NCBI GenBank assembly: GCA_951799425.1
Contig: OX637394.1
Coordinates: 13,412,501 to 13,476,500, forward strand
DNA: 64,000 nt
Source: Ilex aquifolium
Lineage: Eukaryota; Streptophyta; Magnoliopsida; Aquifoliales; Aquifoliaceae
Direction of reading: 5' to 3'
The notes under the pieces are model-generated. The model was not told the origin of the DNA, made no database searches, and worked only from the letters and a program-made list of their open reading frames with translations. The translations under genes and the position numbers were made by a program. This document shows positions 60,401-64,000 of the stretch, one piece after another (the first letter of the stretch is position 1; every line of letters starts with the position of its first letter).

Positions 60401-63345
60401 AGAAGGCTTTCCAGCTCAAGGGATCATCACGTGCACATGCTAAGAAGGACAACATTCACTCCTAATTTATAGGCAAGTACTGGTGGTAAGTTTTCTTGAC
60501 TATTCGATGTGGGATCAGCTGCTAGGCATAAATATGCCTTTCAAAGCTTTTGTCTTTCACAGCTTTTTGATTTTATTTTTTTTAACAAGAAATCTTTTTT
60601 GATTTAAATAAATTTAAATCATTTATCATATATTTGTATATAAAATTATATTTTTATTAGTTTTTATATATGTAAATATAGATATACATTATATGACGCT
60701 CTCAACGCACTCCCGCTTTCAGATTTTTTTAAAATTTTGCGATTTTGCGCTCCTGCTCTCGCTCCCGCTCCCGCTCTGTGTGACTTTGGTGATGATGAAT
60801 CAACGTAAACTTTTCTTAATCACTCTCAAGATGTGTATAAGTGATTTGGAATCTCTCTTGCATCAATCATCCCACATTAAATAGGTGGGATATAAATAAA
60901 AGAGTGAATTGCAACGGCTAATTTTTTTTTGAATTGCCTACTTGGTCGACTAGCTTCGGGGTTGGTTGATTGGCCCTGGTCGACCAGCATTAGGGGGCTG
61001 GTAGACCAGCGCTGTTCCAGAAGCTAACAATCTATGCCAACTTAGAGGGCAGGTTAAGATGGTCCTAAGGAAGTGTGTCTATCCCGTAAATGTGACCTAA
61101 TTGACCTAGTCACGATTCCCTATGAACTCTAGGTCTTCCGGAAATATTAAATTTTGCCTCGCTATGCACGGCAAAATATCTTATTTTTTTTATTGTTTTG
61201 CTTAATCTGCCTTTACTAAAGGTCAAGGAGTACATGAGTCTGGATATCTGCATAGGTTCTCTTTGCTGCTCACCTCCACGGTGAATATGGTCTACTACAC
61301 TCTTTCTTGGCTAGTGTAGTAGACTATATTATAGGTCATTTGGATCATAGACTTGCGAAATTAATTCTTTTGTCATAAAGAGATTAACTTCGAGACTCTC
61401 TTTCGGAAGTGAGATCATTATCGACGTGAAAATCGTTAATGACTCACCACAAAGGAAGGTTCGAGAGAGCCATTTTCCATTACCGAATAATGCTTGTAGT
61501 ACAAGAGTCACCGAATGGGCAAGTATTTTCCTTCAGTTTGTCCCAGATCTCAAATAGAAAAAGGCGCATGGTCATCACTTTCTTTGATTTGGTCTAGATT
61601 TGAACGATTTTTATGTATGTCCCATGTTTTTCAGCGCAGCAGTATATAGAGAAAGACGTCTTTTTTTTTTTTAATGTTCTTTCAATGCAAAGTGTCTGGG
61701 CTTTTGGCAGCTGTTAGGCAAGTGATAATGCTCACCCCATTGGAAGAGTTAGTTTTTTGCTCAATATGGAAAAAGAAAGTAAGGACCTTCTTAACGTGTG
61801 ACACTTCGTAGGGACATTCACACTTTGATTAACACTTCTTTCTATTTCTTTTCAATGATATCCGACAAGCATTCTCATTCAATTTCGGGTCCGGTCACAT
61901 TGCACTGGAATAGTTTGACAAGTAGCGCATTGTCGATTTGCTCTACTACCCCATTGCATCCATGCTCTTCTTAAGTTGATATCTTCAAATGCTAAATACA
62001 AGTCATAAAATTGCCAATCCTAAACCTAAACCTGACACTAACCTATGAGGCATTTAAAAGACACATGACACCGATATATTGACACGCTAAATCTTAAAAT
62101 TAGACACTGGTGCGACTAGGACATGCTACAAGCCTACAGTAATTGTGTCCTTAGAAATGCATGCATACAAACTATTATAAATGTGTGGGAATTATTACTT
62201 AAGAACCACTAAATCTACTAGATATATAATAATCAATACTGACTCATAGTTAGGGACAAAGTATACCAAGCTTATACATTCATCACTTATCTGATCCTCT
62301 CAATCCTAATTCTTTTGTAAAAGATTTATCTTTTGCTTTGTTAGAAAATTTTCCCTGAAGTTTTAATATGATTAATATTTACAATCATACATTTTGCTGT
62401 GGTATAAGATTGCGATACATCAAATTTATAAGCTTTAATCTCTTCAAATTTTAACAGGTGTTCAAGAGGTGTTGGCCACATGTTTATTTTCTAGTCATAG
62501 ATTGACCTACCTAAACTTCGTACCCGGTAATTATCACATTCGCAAATGTGATATATGTTTTCTATGCAGAATTTCATTTCGCACTAATTATGGTGTTCAA
62601 CCCTTAGTATTACTCACCTCTTTCAGAGATATGGCCCAAGTGTCCGAAATGTATGGAGATGGTCAAAAAGGTATTGGACATGTAACCGAGTGTCGTGTCT
62701 CAACTCTCACATGTGTCCGTGAATTGTCTGTGTTTCTTAGGTTTGTATTAGTAGCTTACAAAACTAACTAAAGCCATTGAGTTGGCTATAGCTTGGTCGG
62801 TGTTTGCTTGTGCTGGTGTGGTTACACTGTCACTCCTTAAAACCATGACCTCAGAAGCTGTCTGGCTCCTAGCAGAATTAGTAGACATCTTTTTAGGGGA
62901 TTTTTTAGACTTCTTTTTGGATCCAACTATCAGATTCACTCCCTTTGCTATCTTCAAAGAATTAATACTTTTCTATGTTGGCAGCTACTGCAATGACTGC
63001 AGAGATATAGACTTGTGCCGTGACAGGGCTTTGCTAGCTCAGGAGTGGCGATGTGCTGTGCCACAGTGTGGGCAACCATATGACCGTGGAGTGATGGAGA
63101 ATGCGCTTCTTCAGATCGTACGGCAGAGAGAACGACTTTACCATCTGCAGGACCTAGTGTGCCATAAGTGCAACCAGGTTAAAGCTGCTCACTTAGCTGA
63201 ACATTGTGCATGTGCTGGCTCATTTAGGTGCAAAGAGGGTGTATCCGAGTTCCAGAACAAAATGCAGGTTTTCTTGAATGTAGCAACGCATCAGAAATTT
63301 CAACTACTACAAGAATGTGTCTCGTGGATATTGGAAGTCAGATAG
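6894..63345 (+). CDS. POL2A: DNA polymerase epsilon catalytic subunit A, complete, 49 coding exons
   Basis: This gene encodes the leading-strand replicative polymerase with 3'-5' proofreading activity, acting in the nucleus as the large subunit of the Pol epsilon holoenzyme. Exons: 6894-7052, 7161-7226, 7306-7365, 7449-7544, 9223-9383, 9553-9641, 9787-10004, 12105-12191, 12283-12417, 13857-13979, 15022-15105, 16590-16754, 16982-17158, 18866-18979, 21308-21412, 24838-24956, 25048-25189, 25268-25362, 25535-25640, 25763-25842, 25956-26132, 26282-26369, 26455-26535, 26663-26806, 28086-28181, 28367-28567, 30826-30880, 30937-31109, 31184-31605, 31700-31847, 31933-32130, 32252-32326, 33120-33310, 43126-43309, 43408-43472, 53164-53296, 53408-53509, 53595-53678, 53985-54059, 54204-54263, 54360-54622, 54698-54746, 55152-55312, 55390-55456, 57178-57324, 57493-57663, 57762-57974, 58550-58656, 62985-63345. 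These sum to 6672 nt (2223 aa plus stop) with continuous phase and GT-AG introns. The protein aligns by eye along the whole human POLE sequence. Its length is slightly above the Arabidopsis proteins as I recall them (about 2140-2160 aa). The start codon lies in AACAATGA, and I see no better in-frame start upstream. The gene looks functional. POL2A and POL2B are paralogues in Arabidopsis, so the exact orthology is open. Confidence 0.95.
7840..8115 (+). mobile_element. LINE relic, probable RTE-clade 3' end, in intron 4
   Basis: Translated pieces resemble the C-terminal end of plant RTE-type LINE proteins: GGTTTGGTGCATTTAAAAG for a degraded WFGHL motif, then a V-R-K-x-D-x-I-H stretch, and VTNPK-LG-DFVELV with stops. 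The reading frame is heavily interrupted. The rest of intron 4 (7545-9222) shows nothing recognisable. Confidence 0.4.
9787..17158 (+). CDS. POL2A: POL2A exons 7-13: 3'-5' proofreading exonuclease domain
   Basis: These exons encode residues about 211-540, the DEDD-type exonuclease. Exo motif I is in exon 7 as [16 protein letters not shown] (D247, E249; the proline equivalent to human P286 is P258). Exo motif II is in exon 9 as [11 protein letters not shown] (N335, D340). Exo motif III is in exon 12 as [14 protein letters not shown] (D435). All catalytic acids are present, so proofreading should be active. Exon 8 carries [17 protein letters not shown] and exon 10 carries [16 protein letters not shown], both Pol epsilon signatures. 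Exon 12 continues into [19 protein letters not shown], and exon 13 has the [19 protein letters not shown] block leading into the polymerase domain. Introns 7, 9, 10, 11 and 13 are between about 1.0 and 2.1 kb. Confidence 0.94.
10005..12104 (+). other. Intron 7, 2.1 kb, no element recognised
   Basis: This is unique-looking intron sequence. Minor features are a hairpin AAGAAGGC...GCCTTCTT at 10324-10344 and a 22-bp tandem duplication of GGAAGGATATTAAACCA near 11115-11155. No convincing coding region occurs on either strand. Confidence 0.6.
13980..15021 (+). other. Intron 10 with an imperfect inverted repeat
   Basis: CCAAATTTTTGGATCCCAAATG at about 14716-14737 is mirrored by the complement of TTTGGGATTCAAAATTTGG at about 14811-14829. 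The sequence between is about 70 bp. This is a fold-back, probably a MITE remnant, with no other feature. Confidence 0.35.
15510..15765 (-). mobile_element. Ty1/copia relic, RNase H end and polypurine tract
   Basis: On the - strand a short open piece contains [20 protein letters not shown] followed by [10 protein letters not shown] and SKLGLYDI, the end of a copia RNase H domain. It is followed by the polypurine tract (complement of CACTCCCCCTCAAGCT at about 15515). Only this end fragment survives, so the copy is an old, broken fossil inside intron 11. Confidence 0.7.
17159..18865 (+). other. Intron 13, 1.7 kb, nothing recognised
   Basis: AT-rich sequence with normal plant intron composition. 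I found no coding region, terminal repeats or tandem array. Confidence 0.55.
18866..26806 (+). CDS. POL2A: POL2A exons 14-24: B-family polymerase core with Fe-S cysteines
   Basis: These exons encode residues about 541-957. Motif A is in exon 15 as [19 protein letters not shown] (D598). Motif B spans exons 20-21 as [20 protein letters not shown]. Motif C is in exon 21 as [10 protein letters not shown], with aspartates 832 and 834. Four cysteines match those that hold the 4Fe-4S cluster in the Pol epsilon catalytic core: C623, C626 and C635 in exon 16 ([14 protein letters not shown]) and C698 in exon 17 (KKYCQK). Exon 24 carries [11 protein letters not shown] and [13 protein letters not shown], shared with human POLE. 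Exons 16-24 are tightly packed (24838-26806), whereas introns 14 and 15 are 2.3 and 3.4 kb. Confidence 0.95.
19431..19456 (+). repeat. 26-bp poly-C run heading a C-rich block in intron 14
   Basis: Twenty-six consecutive C residues are followed by about 165 bp of CT-rich sequence (CTCTTCCCTCTCTCTCC and similar) and then by purine-mixed sequence unlike the surrounding T-rich intron. The polyproline frames over it are artefacts. The run length may be unreliable in the assembly. Confidence 0.85.
20585..20752 (+). pseudogene. ycf4: Nuclear plastid DNA insertion: fragment of ycf4
   Basis: Fifty-six uninterrupted codons read [20 protein letters not shown], then [32 protein letters not shown]. This matches the central-to-late part of plastid Ycf4, a photosystem I assembly factor (plastid version [16 protein letters not shown]...YMDIRGQ). 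The match stops abruptly after MDIR, where GQGAIPLTR is expected. Lacking a start, an end and plastid context, it is a non-functional insertion in intron 14 of the nuclear gene. Confidence 0.85.
20753..21062. other. Sequence adjoining the ycf4 fragment, possibly also organellar
   Basis: Base composition and style (TTCGACCTTGGTCCCGTAGG, TTTCGAGGAATTTTTCATC) look organelle-like and continue directly from the ycf4 break. I could not match it to a named plastid or mitochondrial gene. Confidence 0.3.
22625..22988 (+). mobile_element. TRIM-like paired repeats in intron 15
   Basis: Two about 105-bp diverged direct repeats share AGAGCTTRTATCCCACATT, ACCCAAGGTTRGTTT and TTGGTTTTKGSTT (about 22630-22735 and 22885-22988). 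Between them lies ATGGTATTGAAGTTG, like a weak Met-tRNA primer site. The arrangement is that of a terminal-repeat retrotransposon in miniature, old and without coding capacity. The rest of intron 15 (21413-24837) shows no gene. Confidence 0.45.
26807..28085 (+). other. Intron 24, 1.3 kb, nothing recognised
   Basis: Typical T-rich intron sequence with no coding region or repeat structure found on either strand. Confidence 0.55.
28086..31605 (+). CDS. POL2A: POL2A exons 25-29: thumb, KIITIPAA block and linker with PIP-like box
   Basis: These exons encode residues about 958-1273. Exon 26 has [20 protein letters not shown], matching human [20 protein letters not shown]. Exons 27-28 carry [18 protein letters not shown] and [15 protein letters not shown]. 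Exon 29 starts with the conserved [17 protein letters not shown] and continues into a charged, divergent linker. Near its start is QRKLVDMF (residues 1159-1166), which aligns with human QKKISELF and resembles a PCNA-interacting peptide. Exon 29 is the longest exon (422 nt) and marks the less conserved junction between the active N-terminal half and the inactive C-terminal half. Confidence 0.93.
29448..29768. mobile_element. MITE with CAAGGATCAAAATTTTG ends, TTTCGG-rich, in intron 26
   Basis: The element is 321 bp. It begins CAAGGATCAAAATTTTGTTT and ends in the inverted form AAACGAAAATTTGATTCTTG. The interior is full of CCGAAACAT / TGTTTCGG words. It encodes nothing. Related copies occur at 52104-52226 and about 56273-56500. 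The superfamily is unclear and I could not define a target duplication. Confidence 0.6.
30436..30500 (+). repeat. Compound microsatellite (CT)n(TA)n(TATG)n in intron 26
   Basis: CTCTCTCTCT runs into about 26 bp of TA repeats and then TGTATGTATGTATATG. It is likely polymorphic in length. Confidence 0.9.
31700..33310 (+). CDS. POL2A: POL2A exons 30-33: start of the inactive C-terminal polymerase half
   Basis: These exons encode residues about 1273-1477. The sequence includes [16 protein letters not shown], then [17 protein letters not shown] (human IRLSIPRVFYVNQRVA), and exon 33 [20 protein letters not shown] (human [20 protein letters not shown]). In this family the second half descends from a duplicated B-family polymerase that has lost catalysis and serves a structural role in the replisome. 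Exon 33 ends in phase 2 at TATCACAG and is followed by the 9.8-kb intron 33. Confidence 0.92.
33606..34052 (+). mobile_element. TRIM-like paired repeats in intron 33
   Basis: Two diverged copies (about 33606-33752 and 33888-34052) share GATTCTKGAGGCTTYGGGCC, CCATGTACTYAGT, TATATATGGTGG/TGTGGTTG and ACCWTTAA...GTTTTAAAACCA. Between them lies GGTATCAGATTTGGC, resembling a Met-tRNA primer site. The phrases are characteristic of short non-autonomous LTR elements in dicots. It is old and non-coding. Confidence 0.45.
35429..35453 (+). repeat. Poly-A run of 25 in intron 33
   Basis: An uninterrupted A-run follows CCCCTCCCC. It could be the tail of a retroposed sequence, but no source element is recognisable upstream. 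Confidence 0.85.
35785..37931. mobile_element. Solo LTR, 2.1 kb, with perfect ATAAA target duplication
   Basis: The LTR begins TGTCACACCCCCACCTCGG and ends GGAGTATTACA. It is flanked by ATAAA at 35780-35784 and 37932-37936. The TGTYACACC...TTACA ends and the length fit a Ty3-type LTR, though the family is not certain. No coding domains, primer site or second LTR lie beside it, so it is the scar of recombination between two LTRs. It contains a cluster of short inverted repeats at 36479-36662. Confidence 0.75.
36479..36662 (+). repeat. Row of six short inverted repeats inside the solo LTR
   Basis: Six 18-22-bp inverted repeats stand 26-41 bp apart: 36479-36496, 36512-36530, 36538-36557 (GTTACCACTAGCCTGGTAAC), 36572-36591 (GTCATCACTAGCCTGATGAC), 36613-36633 (TATACCG..CGGTATA) and 36641-36662 (GTTACCA..TGGTAAC). 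In repeats 3 and 4 both arms changed together while the loop ACTAGCC-like core stayed. The first two are imperfect. Confidence 0.8.
38120..39190 (+). mobile_element. L1-type LINE, 5'-truncated 3' end, in intron 33
   Basis: Degraded translation shows the zinc-binding RT-associated region of plant L1 elements: NTNDVL, then a region equivalent to CGxxxEDxxHLFLxC, followed by [16 protein letters not shown] and the WF-region tail. The 3' tail reads TTGTTAATAAAATTGCC, then TTCTTATCAAAAAGA, the usual plant L1 ending. Several stops and frameshifts show it is dead. Upstream parts from about 38180 resemble the [18 protein letters not shown] linker of L1 proteins. Confidence 0.65.
39310..39465 (+). mobile_element. 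LTR stub with primer-site-like junction
   Basis: GAGCTTGTTCCACTTCGATAC, then ACAATTGGTTTTGAGCTGGA, then CTTGGTATTAGAACTGG resemble an LTR end followed by a degenerate Met-tRNA primer site. It is similar in phrasing to the TRIM-like element in intron 15. Only one copy is present. Confidence 0.35.
39940..40500 (-). mobile_element. Diverged LTR-like relic, opposite orientation to the nearby gag-only element
   Basis: The reverse complement shares word order with the LTRs of the 40848-42627 element: CTAGGAATCACYSCTAS, GGGTTNNGAATTGCATTACACAA, then a CTGAAAATNCTCTCT stretch, plus repeated ACTGTTCA/TGAACAGT words. It is much more diverged than the two LTRs of that element are from each other, so it is probably an older relative. 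Confidence 0.4.
40848..42627 (+). mobile_element. Gag-only non-autonomous LTR element (TR-GAG type), fossil, in intron 33
   Basis: LTRs lie at 40848-41462 (615 bp) and 42065-42627 (563 bp), both TGATGCAATCC...TACATCA, and are a few percent diverged by eye. Flanks are TATGG and CATGG, a near-perfect 5-bp target duplication. A primer site TTTGGTATTAGAGCC follows the left LTR and a polypurine tract CTAGGGGAGAA precedes the right one. The 600-bp interior holds only a Ty3-like gag segment (IQDFDGRDD, then [20 protein letters not shown]). It has no protease, RT or integrase and about two breaks, so it depended on another element to move. Confidence 0.75.
43126..43472 (+). CDS. POL2A: POL2A exons 34 and 35: small exon island between two 9.7-kb introns
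   Basis: Exon 34 (43126-43309) encodes [20 protein letters not shown] and the segment up to RIAISCE. Exon 35 (43408-43472) encodes [20 protein letters not shown]. They match human HAQAHKALFGIFIPSQ and FLLAYKEERRG in position and spacing. Together they are 249 nt (83 codons). They are flanked by introns of 9815 bp (33311-43125) and 9691 bp (43473-53163). Both outer junctions are phase 2, so losing the pair would keep the frame. Confidence 0.9.
43473..45207 (+). other. Left part of intron 35 before the copia insertion
   Basis: T-rich intron sequence. Around 44400-44790 there is a stretch with GATTCGGTAACAATACGCC- and CGGTATCGGATC-like words that could be an old MITE, but no ends could be defined. 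No gene was found. Confidence 0.4.
45213..45364 (-). repeat. 3' LTR of the copia element
   Basis: This 152-bp LTR lies at the left end. It is nearly identical to 50563-50712, the main differences being a few substitutions and a shorter or longer TA run. Confidence 0.85.
50563..50712 (-). repeat. 5' LTR of the copia element
   Basis: This 150-bp LTR lies at the right end. It is adjoined inside by the Met-tRNA primer site (complement of GCTCTGATACCAA at about 50551-50563) and outside by CAATCA, repeated at the other end of the insertion. Confidence 0.85.
50731..50803. repeat. Near-perfect hairpin beside the copia insertion
   Basis: The arms are GAATTTTCTTCATTATCATT and on (50731-50756) and its complement at 50777-50803, with about 26 of 27 bases pairing around a 20-bp loop. 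It lies 18 bp outside the copia LTR. Its origin is unknown; it may be a small fold-back element. Confidence 0.7.
51200..53000 (+). mobile_element. Second Ty1/copia relic: RT, RNase H, polypurine tract and LTR remnant
   Basis: The + strand shows RT pieces ([48 protein letters not shown]), then RNase H pieces ([34 protein letters not shown]). A CTTGAGGGG-type polypurine tract near 52770 and LTR-like sequence ending near 52980 follow. Only the 3' half remains. It has many breaks, is clearly older than the neighbouring copia element, and is unrelated to it in LTR sequence. A MITE sits inside it. Confidence 0.75.
52104..52226. mobile_element. Short MITE copy nested in the copia relic
   Basis: This 123-bp copy begins CAATGATCAAAATTTTATTT and ends AAAAATTTGATCTTTG, with an inner TTTCGGTCCTCTTGGTAACG. 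It is an internally deleted relative of the element at 29448-29768. It splits the RT/RNase H region of the relic, so it arrived later. Confidence 0.55.
53164..58656 (+). CDS. POL2A: POL2A exons 36-48: C-terminal inactive polymerase domain
   Basis: Thirteen exons encode residues about 1560-2103. Recognisable blocks are [15 protein letters not shown] (exon 36), [19 protein letters not shown] (exon 37), [20 protein letters not shown] (exon 38; human [20 protein letters not shown]), [20 protein letters not shown] (exon 41; human SHHVNDMEG), FAAFRVLKQ-like sequence and [20 protein letters not shown] (exons 41-42; human [20 protein letters not shown]), [16 protein letters not shown] (exon 43), and [20 protein letters not shown] (exon 47; human NPALEFIKYVCKVLSLDTN). 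The acidic stretch found in human POLE before SNVEDLLENNWNI is much shorter here (exon 45). Most introns are short; intron 44 (55457-57177) is 1.7 kb. Confidence 0.93.
55457..57177 (+). other. Intron 44 with a third diverged TTTCGG-rich MITE copy
   Basis: From about 56273 the sequence CAAGGATTGAAATTTTATTT, then CGGTGCATAGTTTTGGTTG, and later CGTTTCGGACATTTCG (to about 56500) resembles the MITE at 29448-29768. Its right end could not be fixed. The rest of the intron shows nothing recognisable. Confidence 0.45.
58657..62984 (+). other. Intron 48, 4.3 kb, mixed repeat remnants
   Basis: AGGTCCTAGACGGAGTGGGG at 59041 starts a stretch (to about 61130) with phrases common in old plant retroelements, including GGTCGACTAGC/GGTCGACCAGC words near 60950. 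AATTCGCGAATT palindromes occur at 60217-60228 and 60269-60280, within a GCTCCCGCTCCCGCTC-ended block that may be a MITE. A perfect 12-bp hairpin GTCTACTACACT...AGTGTAGTAGAC spans about 61288-61324. No gene or complete element can be defined. Confidence 0.45.
62985..63345 (+). CDS. POL2A: POL2A exon 49: two C-terminal Cys4 modules (CysA and CysB) and stop
   Basis: This exon encodes residues about 2104-2223. CysA is C2106, C2109, C2127 and C2132 (YCNDC, then RCAVPQC). CysB is C2163, C2166, C2178 and C2180 (LVCHKC, then EHCAC). These modules anchor the B subunit (DPB2) and are needed for viability in yeast. The chain ends [11 protein letters not shown] at a TAG (63343-63345). The acceptor is TTGGCAG at 62978-62984. 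The reading frame is open upstream to 62782, but that stretch is intron: the phase-2 end of exon 48 and alignment to other Pol epsilon proteins fix the start at 62985. Confidence 0.94.
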
Positions 63346-64000
63346 CTGTTGAGACCTGGTATGATTTTGCTCATTCTTATACCCACATATAGCAACCAAG
63401 CTTGGGCTATTTATAAGATGCTGGAACTGAGAGAGCTAAAAGGAACTGTTCTAGTAGAGGTGATGTTGATACACAGCTTAGGAAACATTGCTGCACATCT
63501 GGTTCCTGTATGTTGTGCAAATGTTTCGAATTCTGCTGATCGGCAATGACAAATGGTCATATAATCCAATCAACTGGGGCATTTCTTTTCCCCATGTATA
63601 TATGTATTTACAATTTTGTGCTGGTGGGCAAGGTGAAGGTGGAGGGCCAATGGTTGGTTATAGATATCTGAATTGAAAATTGTATTCGTCAGAAAACAAC
63701 TATTATTCCTCTTGGTCAATGAAATTTACTTGCTTATGTGATATATGTTAGACGATTACTGGGAATGTTACATAATGTAATGAAGCTGTAATCTAGATGA
63801 TGTTTTTTGTGCAATTATGGTTTCCAGTGGAACATTACTATACAGGAAACACTATTTGTGCTGATCCAATCCAATCCGATCACCAAAACCAAACTCATCA
63901 ACACAAAGACAAGCTGATGATCTGGGAGGTGGTTATCATTCACCATGATCTCAAACCATTTGTAATGGGTAGGGTCCTTTTGAATCTACGGAGCCTATTT
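63346..64000 (+). other. 3' UTR and downstream flank of POL2A
   Basis: No further coding exon follows the TAG. Poly(A)-signal-like AATGAA occurs at 63719-63724 and again near 63779; T-rich and GT-rich sequence around 63780-63820 could hold cleavage sites. The true 3' end cannot be fixed without transcripts. No new gene starts before the window ends. Confidence 0.45.

Noticed and set aside
61130-62200. Possible mitochondrial insertion in intron 48
   Set aside because: The sequence looks somewhat organelle-like, but I could not match any mitochondrial gene or RNA.
62782-63345. 187-residue open frame ending at the POL2A stop
   Set aside because: Only the part from 62985 is coding. The first 203 bases are intron 48, as shown by splice phase and alignment of the zinc modules.

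Overview
The window is plant nuclear DNA. It holds one recognisable protein gene, on the + strand, and that gene fills most of the window. It encodes the catalytic subunit of DNA polymerase epsilon (the POL2A/POLE1 family). I resolved 49 coding exons from the ATG at 6894 to the TAG at 63345. All 48 introns are GT-AG, the phases are consistent throughout, and the 6672-nt reading frame gives about 2223 residues. Every hallmark is present: exonuclease motifs I-III, polymerase motifs A-C, the four Fe-S cysteines of the catalytic core, a PIP-like box, the inactive second B-family half, and the two C-terminal Cys4 modules. I cannot name the species. The long introns, the copia elements primed by Met-tRNA, and a plastid ycf4 insertion point to an angiosperm, perhaps a woody or early-diverging lineage.

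Layout. Positions 1-6700 are gene-free flank: a G-rich minisatellite, AT-rich sequence, and two DNA transposons that share TIRs and are flanked by TTA (3102-3491, and 4445-5469 with gene-like cargo). An AT-rich minisatellite follows at 5728-5925. The promoter region at about 5560-6890 has a cluster of ACGGCRYCGTTT-like motifs, a canonical E2F site at 6757-6766, and a possible upstream ORF overlapping the start codon. Exons 1-33 lie between 6894 and 33310. Their introns hold a LINE relic, copia and TRIM-like pieces, a poly-C run, a plastid ycf4 fragment and a MITE. Intron 33 (33311-43125) and intron 35 (43473-53163) are each about 9.7 kb and bracket the small exon pair 34-35. Intron 33 holds a TRIM-like pair, a 2.1-kb solo LTR with a perfect ATAAA target duplication, the 3' end of an L1 LINE, and a gag-only LTR element (40848-42627). 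Intron 35 holds an old, broken copia element (45213-50712, minus strand) and a second copia relic (about 51200-53000, plus strand) with a MITE nested in it. Exons 36-48 are compact (53164-58656). The last exon, carrying both Cys4 modules, lies beyond a 4.3-kb intron.

The gene serves leading-strand replication, proofreading and S-phase checkpoint functions, and the E2F site fits S-phase expression. I found no undescribed multi-gene system. The most unusual signals are a row of six short inverted repeats with co-varying arms inside the solo LTR, a TTTCGG-rich MITE family, a transposon with apparent host-gene cargo, and an exon pair that could be skipped in frame between two giant introns.
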